From Posidonia oceanica (Eukaryota; Streptophyta; Magnoliopsida; Alismatales; Posidoniaceae): a stretch of DNA of 64,000 nt. The stretch spans positions 77,296,501-77,360,500 of the forward strand of contig JAZBRS010000014.1 in the NCBI GenBank assembly GCA_037176725.1. Direction: 5' to 3'. Position numbers and translations under genes: made by a program. Positions 1 to 11,241 of this stretch are shown here, piece after piece. The notes below the pieces were generated by a model. It had not been told where the DNA came from and made no database searches. It saw only the letters and a program-made list of their open reading frames with translations. Each line of letters opens with the position of its first letter. The first letter of the stretch is position 1.

Positions 1-943
1 TATGTCACTATGCACGCACATGCCTTGCATACATGCCTTTTGACTCGATGAATGTTTTTTTTCTTCTTCACCATTATGCTCACAAACACTTGCACATGCC
101 ATGCGCTTGCCTTTTGTTGTGTTGTATGATTGTTTGCCTGCCATGCTTGACTGATTTTCTTCCCTTTCGCACATGCCATGCCTAGGATAGTAGAAACTTG
201 TTTGCTCTCCCCATGGTTAACTAAAAACCGCAAGTAAAAAGAACTCCTAGGAGTAACTAGAGACTCTGAACAATCCTTCACTCCCTCTGGTTAATAAAAT
301 GCACAAGATAAAAGACTTTAAGCATTTGCATAAGCATCATATAGGGCATGCATTCTTCTCATCTGAGTCCACCTATTAGTCTGCGAAGGACGGTCCCGGC
401 TTCTTGTTCCACCGCTTTGGGCGTGGCACGAGTTGGTCGGTCTGTCCCCCCCTCGTCCAGGGGTTGTGTCGGTGTTAGTAGAGGGTACCACCTACGCTTT
501 GGCGGGGTAGAGGCCACCAACGCACCACCCTGTCATTTCCTGAGCTTTGGGCCGGGAGTTAGACAGGGGACCTACTTTTTCTGACCTGAGTCGGTGACCC
601 GTACACCCAGGGATACCCAGAGTAGACAACCTTGCTAGGAAACACTAGTTAGGTAAGGGGGGCATACTAGAAAGCATGCATATCATTCATGCCATTTAAC
701 TAACTCATTTGCATTCATCTTTTTAGTTTCTAACCCTAATTTCCTTCTGTTGTGTCAGCGTGATCGGTATAGCGAGTTTCCCTTTGCCAGAGCTCGAGTA
801 CCGACCCCCGTTGACACCCCTTTTGCGACTTCATTCGCGACCAATCCCCTTCCGGGCTATCCGCACTTGCGACGATAGCTCCTCTTAGGACTCACCGCTT
901 GAACACTCGTCGCAGCCCTATTCTCACGCGATCTAGGTCAGCA
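1..943 (+). other. Element A leader (5' untranslated region before gag)
   Basis: Pyrimidine-rich sequence before the gag start. Bases 1-240 match the leader of E (minus strand, around 52156-51920). Bases 343-600 match B from 28048 and E around 51780-51550, making this the best-kept leader block. An open stretch at 348-584 exists, but its reading frame is not kept in B or E, so I read the block as structural or packaging RNA rather than a small protein. No primer-binding site is visible because it lies left of the window. Confidence 0.75.
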
Positions 944-3060
944 ATGGCCCAGTACGTTAGTGAGCCTCTTTTCACTCCTGTCACGGAGGGTGTTCCCGTT
1001 CCGGCCCCTCCGGTTGCTCCTTCTGTCCCCCTTGTTCCCCCTCCGACGCCAGGGTTTCCTCCTCTGACGTCTCTAGGTTCTCAGTACATCCCGGGACAGT
1101 GGCAAGCATCTCTTCCTCCGGATCCGGTCGCCGAGTCCATCTTGACGACCGTTACTCGTGTTTCGGAGATGCCACTACCCCCTCCATCCCAGGGATACAT
1201 CGCTTCCGACATCCCTTCCACCGTCGCTGCGACCTTTGCTGTAGAATCCTTCCCTCCCGGACAGTCTGTGTCCGTGCCACTTGTTTCTTAGCCTTCACCG
1301 GCACTGCACTTCAGCGTCCCCACTGGCGAGACGCCCAAGGCACAGTACCAGCACCTGATGGAGCTTGCCCAGAGACTGCAGGGCATGGCTCTATCAGTTC
1401 GTCCTTCTCCTATTCCCGTCGTACCTGAGGTTCCTCTGAGGCCAGTTCCTGCATTCCATGCATCGACCTCCACACCTCTGCCTCGACCATCGTCTCAACT
1501 GCTCACGGTTCAGACGATGGGGGCTCGTTTACCGCCTCCTGCTGCACAACACTTAGCACAGCATGCTCCACTTCCCTCTGGTGGTCAGTCTTTTGGACCG
1601 GCTGGAGCCCAGTACCTCACTGGCTCGCTGTCTGGCACTCCGCCTGTACAGCAACTGGTGCTCCGTCATCCTACCCCTGTCACAGCACAGCATGGCATCT
1701 ACTCTTCTCCTCTGCATCAGGTCCAGCATCCTGCATACACTCCTGCATACACAGTCCCCCAGCACGGATACGCCGGCCATCCCGTTGCTCCACCAGGTGA
1801 CGCTATGGTAGATCCGGAGGAGCACTTAGGTGCGACCCATTCGGCGTATGCGCTCGCTACCCCTGCTGATCCCTCTCCTACAGTAGCAATCCCAGACCCC
1901 ATCAATAACCGGATGGACGTCTTGGAGAAGGCACTACGACTAGTGCAGGGTACTGAGCACCAGACCTACCAATTCCGGGACCTCTGCTGCTTTCCAGAGG
2001 TGGTACTCCCTCCGAAGCTCAAGATCCCAGACTTCGAGAAGTATATTGGTAGGGGCTGCCCCGTAGCACACTTGAAGGCGTATTGCGGTGATCTCGCTCA
2101 GCTTCAGGCTGACGAGAGGTTGCTAATCCGCTTGTTCCAGAAGAGTTTGATCGGGCCGGCACTCAAGTGGTTCACATCGCTTGATATGTCAGCCATCAAG
2201 ACTTGGAACGACCTCAGTCAGGCGTTCCTGGAACAGTACTCCTTCAACCTCGATCTGGTCCCAAAGAGGGCGGACTTGATCGCAATCAAGCAGAATTCTG
2301 GCGAGCCGTTCGGGGAGTACGTCGGCCGCTGGCGCACCCTTGCCTCTCAGGTTCGAGATAGACCCTCTGACGAGGAATCTATCGAGATCGTTATCAAAGG
2401 GGCGTAGCCGTCTCTCGGAGCTCTGCTTAGCATCCAACCAGTCACTACTTTTGCGGCACTCATCAGAGCTGGAGCGCGCGTGGAGAGTTCTTTGCGGAGT
2501 GGCAACTTCCCGGCTCTCTCTGCGTTCGCTAAGCAGGCAGTGATCAGCAGTAATAGTGCCAACAGCAGTGCCCCCAACAACAACAACAGCAGCAGCAGCA
2601 ACAACCGCCCGAAGAGGAAGGACTCGCCGAAAACCGCTGTTGCATTCGTCGACTCCCCTGCTGTGCCTGTTCGCTTGCCATCCCGGCCTGCCCCAGCTCA
2701 GATGGTGTACGCTCCTGCATCTAGGAGTCCACACACACCACACATCACTACCACCGCTAGACCGGTCTATCCTACCGCACCGGTTCAGCAAGGCTCACAC
2801 CCAAGGCAAAGAAGGCCACCCATTTAGAGGTGCAGTTTCACCCCACTGGTGGAACCACTCACGGCCATCTTGCCAAAGGTTGCATCGCTCCTGAAGTTCC
2901 CGGAGGTTCGTCCGCCACCAAGTCCTCTACCGCATTGGTTTAGGTCGGACCTCTTCTGCAATTTCCATCGAAGTGTCGGGCATTCAACGGACAATTGCTT
3001 CTCCCTGCGGAATGCAATTCAGGACTTGATCGAATCGGGAACGATTGTGATCGACATGCA
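944..3060 (+). pseudogene. gag: Element A Gag region: Pro-rich N-terminus, capsid (retrotransposon gag domain), zinc knuckle
   Basis: Gag packages the element RNA into cytoplasmic particles. The first about 330 residues are rich in Pro, Ser, Gln and Thr. The capsid-like domain spans about 1973-2480, with a Trp-Phe pair after an Ala-Leu-Lys and the conserved QAFLEQY and GEPFGEYVGRW strings typical of plant gag. A Asn/Ser-rich run (2545-2610) precedes the basic region. The knuckle at 2957-2998 reads C-x2-H-x4-H-x4-C, a variant common in Tat Gag. TAG codons at 1289, 2405 and 2825 cut the region into pieces; the last is also present in B. Confidence 0.9.
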
Positions 3061-4039
3061 CGAGGCATCCACCCAAGCACACACTCATGCATCTGCACAC
3101 TCAGCTGTTCCCCCTCATTCTGGCATCACCCGCCAACCCTTACCGGAGCACTCTTATCCGGGAGGGGCGGGAACCTCAGGCATCCATTCTGTCTTCCCCT
3201 CTGGGCCTGCTACCTCTGTGGTCGACCCTTCTAATCTCATCTCTGACATCTCTAAGCCTTTCCCAGTCAGTCTCTATCTCGCGGCAGTTGCTGGCTCCGA
3301 GTCGGGAATTCACTTGATCCGACCGCGTGCCAGGCCGGAGCGCCCTCTCGCGCCTCCCACCGTGCTTCCCCAGGCTCAATCCCCTGTGCACCTCCTAGCT
3401 AGAGCCCAGCCTAGTTCCCCCATTCACCTCTTAGGGCGGCCTCAGTTACACCTTCTAGGCAGACCTCAACCTGCCCCAGCCTTCCCACCCCAACAACCAT
3501 ACCCATTAGAGAGACCTCAGTACCCCGTAGGTCCCCCTGTAACCCCTCCTGTGCTCGCAGCACGTGCTCCAGTCGTCATTGATTTGACCCTGGACACCCA
3601 TCGCGTCCCTTACAGCTACGCCACGGAGATGTGCGCAGAAGTAACGCTATCGAGGAGGGTTTACAGGCCCCCAACACCGGCAATTAGGGCAACTCACCCT
3701 AGACCTGTTATGCCCCCACCCTCTGGCCAACCCATAGTAGATCCAACTCCAGATCAGCCTGTAACTAGCCAAATCCCTACCCAGCCTGTAGTAACCCAGC
3801 TTCCTGCCACTACTCCCTCAGAACCTGCTAGAATCACCCCTCTAGTTGCTAGAAGGAGCCAACCTAAAGCCGACATGACCTCCCAGCTTAAGAAGGTCAA
3901 AGCCGACATTTCTATCTGGGACTTGATCCACACCTCTACCGAACACCGCGAAGCTTTTCTTCGTGTGTTCCAGGCTGCCCGTGTGTCCCAGTCCATTGAG
4001 CCTTCAGCCTTGGAGAGCATGGTTGGGTTGATTGCGGAG

Positions 4040-4400
4040 CCCCAGGTCATCTCTTTTACGAGTGATGAGCTGCCCCTGGCGGGGATTAATCACAACCAGC
4101 CCCTATTCATCACGGTGCAGTTCAAAAACTTTCGCATTCCCCTAACACTGGTTGATAATGGGTCAGGCCTTAACGTCTGCCCCTTGCGTACAGCAACCAA
4201 GCTCGGATTCAAAGCCGAGGACATCACGCCAGCCGTGAAGGGAATGACAACCTTTGACAACACTCACCATGACGCTCTAGGGGTCTTGATTATTCCTCTC
4301 GCTATTGGCCCGGTTGTCTTCGACGTAGAATTCTATGTTGTCGACTTGCAGCCGAACTTCAATCTTCTGCTTGGGCGCCCTTGGCTCCACAAGCATTAGG
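4040..4400 (+). pseudogene. pro: Element A aspartic protease (retropepsin) region
   Basis: Retropepsin would process the polyprotein. The active-site Asp codon is at 4154-4156 within the residues VDNGSG, the D-N-G-S form seen in Tat elements in place of D-T/S-G-A. The carboxy side ends with LLLGRPWLH, a conserved flap-distal motif of plant gypsy proteases. The TAG at 4397 falls just after this motif, where B has CAG. Homologous stretches are B 31822-32120 and C 57130-57480 (minus). Confidence 0.88.
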
Positions 4401-4423
4401 TCCTTCCTTCGACCCTCCATCGA

Positions 4424-6535
4424 ATGATAAAGTACCGTCGCGGCGACGATGTCATTGTCGTCATGGCGGGGAACTTTGAGAAGGAGCGGATCGAAGCAGT
4501 CTCCCCCGTGTCTTCGCAATCTATCCCATTTGACCCCCAGACTTCTGAAGCCCTATATCGCGTTAATCGGTGTGAGCCGGTTAACTTCATTCCTGATCTT
4601 GAACGTGTCAACTCCTTGACCGTTCACAACAACCCCTTTCGAATGGTCGAGAATGTATGTCACAGGTGGGGTTACATAAAGGGTACGCCGCTCGGGCGTC
4701 ACGGCCAGGGGATCGCAGAGCCGATCGTAGCAGTGGAGCGAAGGAAATCGGAAGGCCTCGGCTACGAGCCCAAGACCAACGAAGATCACTGCTTCCAGCT
4801 CAAGGACCATGCACCAGCCATTCCCAGAGACCTCACTAACTTTACCAGTGCAGGAACCCTGGGATCATCCGACGATCAAGACACGGTACCGACAGAGGAA
4901 TGGGTGCGTGTTGAGGACTACTACTCGGATGAGGAGCAGTCTGGCACAACAGAGGCAGTCCCAACTAGCACAGCAGAAACAGTAGTCAGAGCAGAGGCCA
5001 CACAGTCAATCTATTCAGCTCTTCCTCTGGCAGAAACAGCAGGCAGCTCAGTAGGCCCTGTGGCAGATGCAAGTTCCCAATCTCTTGCAGCCACATCAGC
5101 TTCTCAAGATCAGACAGCAGTAGTGCAGGAGTCAGAGACACTCCTTCTGGCAGAACCAAGCATGCTACCAGCGGTCACAGCAACATCAGTGCCACTGTCC
5201 CTATCTCTGGAGGGGCAGTTAATCAGTTCAGTCAGCAGCGCGGCTCAGCCCGCTTCAGCATCCACATCTCCGGGAATGCAGCAGGCGCAGTCCGCTTCGC
5301 ATCCTCCCGACAACCAGCAGCAGCTCTCATGGCAAGACCCCATGGCGTCAGAGGCTGCACTCTCTTAGTTTCGGCCCGATACAAAAGGCCAACTGAGCAC
5401 TACACTCTCCGGGCCCTTGAGCCCTCTGAAGAGCACCCCTGCTTACTCTCCAACAGTGACCCTGGCAGCATATCCATCTATGGCACCGTTGACTTGTCTA
5501 TTTGGGCCTTCTACATCAGAGTTGCCACCATCGGACGCGCCCGTGAACCAGATCATGCAGATTCCAAGGGCAGCAATCCGTCTTGCAGCCGGGCCAGTGC
5601 CGCAGGCCCCCGGCGCCTACTACGTCGACTCCCCCTCGGACGAGGAAGAAGGAGTGGCGATAGAAGCCCAGGTCGATTCTTGGATGTCTGACTTAGAACT
5701 ACTCTATCAAGAACAGATCGAGTCAATAGCAGAAGACCTGGCAGAGCATCAAGCCGCAGAAAGGAAAGGGAAAGCCGTGGCTACGGACCCTCCTCTGCAA
5801 GAGGACCATGCCTCTATCATGGTCCTGGAAGAAGACTCAGCAGCGTCGGACTCCCCTAGACCAGATAAGCTCATTACTCTCCAATCAGAAGGCGGGTCTA
5901 GGTGGTTTGCGCAACACATGCCTCATTTGAGCAGCATAGCAAGCGGCAGTGCTCAGATCAGCCGCCAGTCCGGCATATCCTCTGCAAGCACATTAGAAGA
6001 CCCGGAGGAGGAACCATCAGCAGTGCAAGCAGCAGCAGTAACAGAGCAGAAAGCAGAACCAGTAACAGAGCTGTCAGCAGCCTCAGCAGCAGAACAGTCA
6101 GCAGCATCAACAGCAGAATCAGCAAGGCCCTCAGTGGAATCAGCAGAGCACTCAGCAGAATTAGTCAGGCCAGAGCAAACAGCAGAAGGAGTTGCTGAGA
6201 CGGAGGTCGCACACCGAGGCTACAAGAACACTAGAGTAAGCGTGACCATCCTGAAGCGTCACCAGGGCCAAGCAGCGGAACATATGCACTCTTTCGACAT
6301 CACAAGCCCTTCCTTTGAGAAAGAGATCCTCTCGGAACTTATTGCTTATGGAGAGGAGGATGATACGGGCATGGGTGAGACTGATGAATCATTGCCCGAG
6401 TTCCGGCCCTATGACGACGACCCAGAAGGCCCCAACCTCCATGTTGAAGAAGAAACAGAGGTTGTCAACATCGGCACAGTTGAGGAAGTCAGAGAAGTTC
6501 GTATCAGTGCCCAGCTGTCCTCCCAGGCTCGAGCA
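4424..6535 (+). pseudogene. Element A long low-complexity linker between protease and RT
   Basis: About 700 codons separate the protease from RT. The first part (4424-4870) is conserved among A, B and C, with strings such as NPFRMVENVCHRWGY. After about 4900 it becomes a repetitive Ala, Ser, Glu, Gln and Thr-rich tail that varies between copies, with short acidic islands (DSPSDEEEG near 5628). I recognise no domain. In pea-type Ogre elements an intron lies between protease and RT; here the stretch is open apart from TAG 5366, so no intron is required. The start of C's tail and B's deletion both fall in it. Confidence 0.7.
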
Positions 6536-7300
6536 GAGTTCATCGCATTCCTGAAAGAATATGCGGATGTCTTCGCCTGGAGTTACGAGGATATGGTCGG
6601 CCTTGACATAGAAGTAGTGGTGCACAATCTGCCCTTAAACCCGGATGCCAAGCCAGTGAAGCAGAAACTAAGAAGATGGCGACCACAGTGGCTGCTCATG
6701 ATCAAAGAAGAGATAATGAAGCAGCTCAGGGTCAACTTTCTGAAGGTCGTTCTTTATCCTGAATGGCTGGCAAACATTGTACCTGTGCCCAAGAAAGATG
6801 GCCGAATCCGGATCTGCATCGACTATAGGGACCTGAACAAGGCGAGTCCCAAGGACGACTTTCCGTTGCCTCACATTGACGTCCTAGTCGACAATACAGC
6901 GGGCCACAAGATGCTCTCCTTCATGGACGGCTTTTCTGGATACAATAAAATCAAAATGGCAGAAGAAGACATGGAAAAGACTTCATTCATCACCCCTTGG
7001 GGAGTCTTTTGCTACCAAGTCATGCCGTTCGGCCTGAAAAATGCTGGTGCGACCTATCAGAGGGCCATGACTGCGCTGTTCCACGACCTCATGCACCAAG
7101 AAGTAGAGGTCTATGTAGACGACATGATTGCTAAAACCAAAGAGCCTGAAGATCATCTTACCTATCTCAAAAAGCTCTTTGACCGTCTACGGAAGTACAA
7201 GCTGCGCCTGAATCCCAAGAAGTGCGTATTCGGGGTGTCTTCTGGCAAATTGCTCGGCTACATTGTTAGCCAAAGGGGGATTGAGGTGGACCCGTTGAAA
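6536..7300 (+). pseudogene. RT: Element A reverse transcriptase
   Basis: RNA-dependent DNA polymerase that copies the element RNA. The fingers and palm motifs are readable in order: VPKKDGRIRICIDYRDLNKA, then DDFPLPHID, FMDGFSGYNKI, TSFITPWGVFCYQVMPFGL, and the catalytic YVDD at 7112-7123, followed by HLTYLKKLF and the LGYIVS strand. No stop falls inside the domain; the nearest are at 5366 and 7706. It is the only RT in the window: the equivalent segment is deleted in B and lies outside the visible parts of C, D, E and M. Confidence 0.93.
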
Positions 7301-7429
7301 GCACAAGCCATCGTGGACATGCCACCCCCCAGGACTGAAAAAGAAGTCAGAAGTCTGCTTGGGCGTTTACAATATATTAGCCACTTCATTGCACAGCTTA
7401 CGCCCATCTGCGAGCCCATATTCAAGCTC

Positions 7430-7790
7430 TTGAAGAAGAATGCGCAGATTCACTGGAGCGAGGAATGTCAGGCTGCATTTGCCAAGATCAAGCAGTTGCT
7501 GATCAAGCCTCCTGTCCTGGTCCCGCCTACACCAGGGAGACCTTTGCTTCTCTACCTTTCTACCACGCAGCATTCCATGGGCGCCGTCTTGGGCCAACAT
7601 GACGAATCTGGTAGAAGGGAGAGCGCCATCTATTACCTGAGCAAGAAGTTTAATGAATGCGAAGCCAGGTACAGTACACTAGAGAAGACCTGTTTGTCCC
7701 TTTTCTAGGCTGCACAGAAACTAAGGCACTACATGATGGCATACCCAGTACAGCTCTTATGCCGGCATGATCCTATCAAGTTCCTTTTCC
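7430..7790 (+). pseudogene. Element A first, RT-linked RNase H region (degenerate)
   Basis: Follows RT directly and has the layout of the gypsy RNase H that trails RT (RPLLLYLSTTQHSMGAVL, then a conserved YYLSKKF and a YSTLEKTCL helix). The first catalytic Asp expected in the leading strand is Leu or Ser here, as in other Tat elements where this domain has become a connection domain. TAG at 7706 interrupts it just before AAQKLRHYM; the context (C-TAG-G) allows an earlier TGG. Confidence 0.75.
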
Positions 7791-8008
7791 AAAAGCCGGC
7801 CATGGTGGGCAGATGTGCTAAGTGGCAGGTGTTATTGTCTCAGTACGACATCACCTTTGTCACACAGAAATCCATGAAGGGTCAGGCCATGGCAGACCAT
7901 CTTGCTGACCTTCCTCTGCCTGAATACCAACCCCTCCAGACACAGTTCCCTGATGAAGACATTCTCTTTGCAATGGAGGACTCTGAGCAGAAAGATCCTG
8001 AGAAACAA

Positions 8009-8400
8009 GAGGAATGGCAGCTCTACTTCGATGGTGCGGTCAACAAAAAGGGCCGAGGCGTAGGCGCAGTGCTGACCACGCCCCAGGGACAGATGATTCT
8101 CTTCGCGAGGAAGCTGACTTTCGCATGCACAAACAATGAAGCGGAGTATGAAGCATGCATCCTAGGGTTGAAAGTCGCCCACGAACATGAGGCGTAGAAG
8201 CTGCATGTGCACGGTGATGCCATGCTGGTAATCTCTCAAGTGAACGGCGACTGGAGGACAAAAGATCCCAAGCTTGTGCCGTATCACGAACACCTGCTGA
8301 GGCTGATGGAAGAATTTGAGAGCATCTGCTTCACATACATGAACAGAGCCAAGAATGCGTATGCAGACGCACTAGCAACCCTGGCATCCTGGCTCACCAT
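8009..8400 (+). pseudogene. Element A second (acquired, archaeal-type) RNase H
   Basis: Degrades RNA in the RNA-DNA hybrid. Catalytic residues are readable: Asp in FDGA (codon 8030-8032), Glu in NNEAEYEA (8144-8146), Asp in HGDAMLV (8216-8218) and a final Asp in NAYADALA near 8366. Having this domain in addition to the degenerate one after RT is a known feature of the Tat lineage. TAG at 8195 lies between the second and third catalytic residues. Confidence 0.85.
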
Positions 8401-8639
8401 TTCAGAAGATAGCACAGTGGATGTATCAGTCACTCGCATCGAGCAGCCTGCATACTGCATGAGCATAGAAGAAGCGGATCCAGCAGAGGGGCAGCCCTGG
8501 TATCAAGATATAAAATCTTTTTTGGAGTCTGGTAGTTTTCCTCCTGATACCACGGCAGCAGACAAGAGAACTCTGGCGCGTCTGGCGTCAAAGTATGTGT
8601 TGGGGGCTGGGCAGCTGTACAGAAGGTCATATAATCAGA

Positions 8640-9739
8640 TGCTACTACGCTGCCTGAACAAATCGGAGGCTGACACGCTGATGCTCCAAGTGCATGCTGG
8701 GACCTGTGGCCCGCACATGAACGGCGTCCTCCTGGCCAAGAAGATTATGCTTCAAGGATATTTCTGGCAGACCATGGAAGCCGACTGCTGCCGGTTCGTG
8801 CGTAGATGCCACAACTGTCAGATTCATGGTAACTTCATCAAGGCCCCTCCACATCAGCTGCACAACATGTCTTCGCCATGGCCTTTCTCCACCTGGGGGA
8901 TCGATGTCATTGGCGCCATCCACCCTGCTGCTTCAAATGGTCATCGCTACATTCTGGTAGCGATCGATTACTTTACCAAGTGGGTGGAAGCAGCCTCTTA
9001 CAGAACAGTCACCGCTGTGGCAACAGAAAAATTTATCAGAAACAATATCGTTGCCCGATATGGGGTCCCGCACTCAGTCATCTCTGATAATGGCACAAAC
9101 TTCATTGCCAAAAGGATCGAGCAATACCTGCAGAGTCTCAAGATCAAGCATCATCGATCCTCGCCCTATTGGCCACAGATGAACGGAGCTGTGGAGTCTG
9201 CAAACAAGAATATTGTCAAGATTCTAAAGAAAATGGCAGAAACCCACAAGGATTGGCACGACAAGCTCCCGTACGCACTCTGGGCGTACAGGACATCAAT
9301 CCGGACCTCTACAGGAGCCACCCCGTACTCTCTGGTGTACGGAATGGAAGCGGTGTTACCTGTTGAAGTAGAGATCCCCTCTCTGCGGATCCTACGAGAA
9401 GCTGAATTGGAAGAGGCAGAATGGGTCGAAGACCACTGCATCCAACTGAACTTAATTGATGAGTGCAGACTGCAAGCTATGCACAACGCTCACTGCTATC
9501 AGAAGCGGACGGCCAGAGCATTCTTGAAGAAGGTCCAGCCCAGAAGCTTTCAACCAGGGGACCTTGTCTTGCGTGCCATTCATTTGCCTGACGGTCGAGG
9601 GAAATTCCGACCCAACTAGCATGGCCCCTTTGTGGTCAAGCAGATCTTTTCGGGAGGCGCTGCAACTCTTGAGGATATGGACCAGGTCGAGCAGTCTGAG
9701 CCCGTCAACCTCTGCTATCTAAAGAAGTACTATCAGTAG
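8640..9739 (+). pseudogene. INT: Element A integrase
   Basis: Inserts the cDNA into the genome. The N-terminal H-H-C-C finger is visible (VHAGTCGPH, then RRCHNCQ near 8806-8820). The DDE core is complete: Asp 8903-8905 in GIDVIG, Asp 9086-9088 in ISDNGTNF, and Glu 9194-9196 in NGAVESANK. The C-terminal part has the FQPGDLVLR strand and ends with CYLKKYYQ before TAG 9737-9739. One stop, TAG 9617, cuts off the last 40 codons; B has TGG there. I see no chromodomain. Confidence 0.92.
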
Positions 9740-10299
9740 CCGAAAGCAGCCCCGTTGCAGATGCCCTTCCCCCACTTGCGCTTGCATTCTCGCCTTCTTG
9801 CTTCATCTTTATTTTAAATCATCATCATCATCCTTTCAACTCTTGCATCCCTTCCTTTCGAATCATCATCGTCATCCTCTCAAGCATTGTATCTAGGCCC
9901 AGTGATGAAAACCGGAAGTGCTTGCCTGCTCTGGAAAGAGTCGTCCTACCTCACCTGGCACTACTCAGATGTCTTAGCTAGTGAGGGAGCCACCACCAAC
10001 GAGGACAGGCGAACCGCCTAATCTCGCAAGGACATACACCTCTGAGGGAGAAAAAATGTTAGGATGTGAGTCTGGAAAAAGCGAGAGTAGACACCTAGGT
10101 TTGGGCACATCCAAGGAACAGAAGACGAAGACAGAAGCCGGCCCTAGAGATAGGGGTGTGCGGTCTAACTCTGCTCCTCCTACCCATCACACAACAGACC
10201 CAAAGCCTAAATCCATTACAATCCAAGCACCCTTCTTTTGCCACCAAAATGGGGATAGCAAAAGCCTGAAAAAAAAAAGAGAAAAGCAAAACAACAAGC

Positions 10300-10332
<33 letters not shown>

Positions 10333-11241
10333 GAGATAGAACAAAAACCAAAAAAAAAAAAGAAAAAAAAAAGCAAGCAAAGCAAAAAACAAGAAAAAAA
10401 AAGAAGCAAAATGTAGCTCGAAAAACACAAGCACCGCTATCCCCCATGCCTCACTAGAGATCCCCAGCATGTCAAGCCTAAAAGGGCCTACCACATCCCT
10501 TCAAGAGCGAACACTCACCCTTCTCCTGGCTAGGGGCAGAGAAAGACTGCATACCTATGAGGGAGAAGTCAATCAAAAAAAAGAGAGCTGAAAGAATAGG
10601 TGTAGGTCCTGAGAGTGCGGCCAGTAGCCTGTCCTCACCACACCACCACCTGTATAATGCCAACAACCCGTTCCGGAGAGCCACCGACAAGCCAAGAGTC
10701 TAGGTAGGGCCCAGTGAGTCAGGGACCACTCCCTTCCTTCGCAGCAGGCACCAAAGCACTTCATATGCTGAGGGCATCCAGGCATACTCACCTATCCAAG
10801 CATACTCATTCACCTACCTAAGCATACTCATCCATCTAAGCATACTACTCATCTTCATAAGCATATCACCTGCATCATGCATACGAGCATCCTCTTTCAT
10901 TCCTTTCCCCTTCCATCAATCTCTCCGCTCTGCAACACGCTCAGGCCCTGAGGCAGTACTTCTCCCCAGCAGAGCGCATCGACGACACTCGAACTGCACT
11001 GGTCCAGATCTCCTGCCGGCCCTCGCCCCCGTGTCAGCAGGACCGCTGCATATCTCCTTTGCTTATCTGTGCTTAACCGCCATGTTCTGTTATCAACTGC
11101 TGGATACATAAGGAACTACTTTATCAGCCTCAGTTTCTGTTTATTGTCAAAGAATATACGCTTGCGAGATTTGACTGTTTATTGATAGCAGGTACTTTCA
11201 AGCTTCTACAACTATCTGCCTGTCCCTCTGTAATCAGCGTA
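9740..11241 (+). other. Element A non-coding block between integrase and the downstream ORF, with A-rich tract
   Basis: About 1.5 kb with no supportable gene. Bases 10270-10415 form an almost pure A tract with scattered G and C, also kept in B (35280-35390). Antisense open stretches here are poly-Phe/Leu artefacts of that tract. The segment just before the next ORF ends in a T-rich stretch and TAGCAG-G at 11186-11191, and B has AACAG-G at the same place, so a 3' splice site giving a spliced mRNA for the next ORF is possible but unproven. Confidence 0.6.

Larger units (their letters stand above)
944..9739 (+). pseudogene. gag-pol: Element A gag-pol polyprotein, one frame with eight internal TAG stops
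   Basis: One reading frame of 2931 codons runs from ATG 944 to TAG 9737-9739 with no frameshift. I chose ATG 944 (MAQ...) because E begins with the same MAQ residues at 51262; the upstream TTG at 899 is not needed. Domain order is capsid, zinc knuckle, protease, a long low-complexity linker, RT, degenerate RNase H, second RNase H and integrase. In-frame stops are at 1289, 2405, 2825, 4397, 5366, 7706, 8195 and 9617, and all are TAG. Where B is intact it has CAG at 2405, 4397 and 5366, TGG at 9617 and CAA at 1289; the stop at 2825 is also in B. The pattern fits C-to-T decay at CHG sites. Dead for full-length product unless the stops are read through. Confidence 0.93.

Noticed and set aside
348..584. 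Small protein in the leader (78 codons)
   Set aside because: Frame is not kept in B or E although the DNA is.
944..9739. UAG reassigned as a sense codon
   Set aside because: All internal stops in A are TAG, but gag-pol and the 400-codon ORF themselves end with TAG, and B has TAA and TGA as well; the CAG and TGG partners in B explain the pattern better.
10095..10494. Antisense poly-Phe/Leu open stretches
   Set aside because: Artefacts of the A-rich tract on the plus strand.
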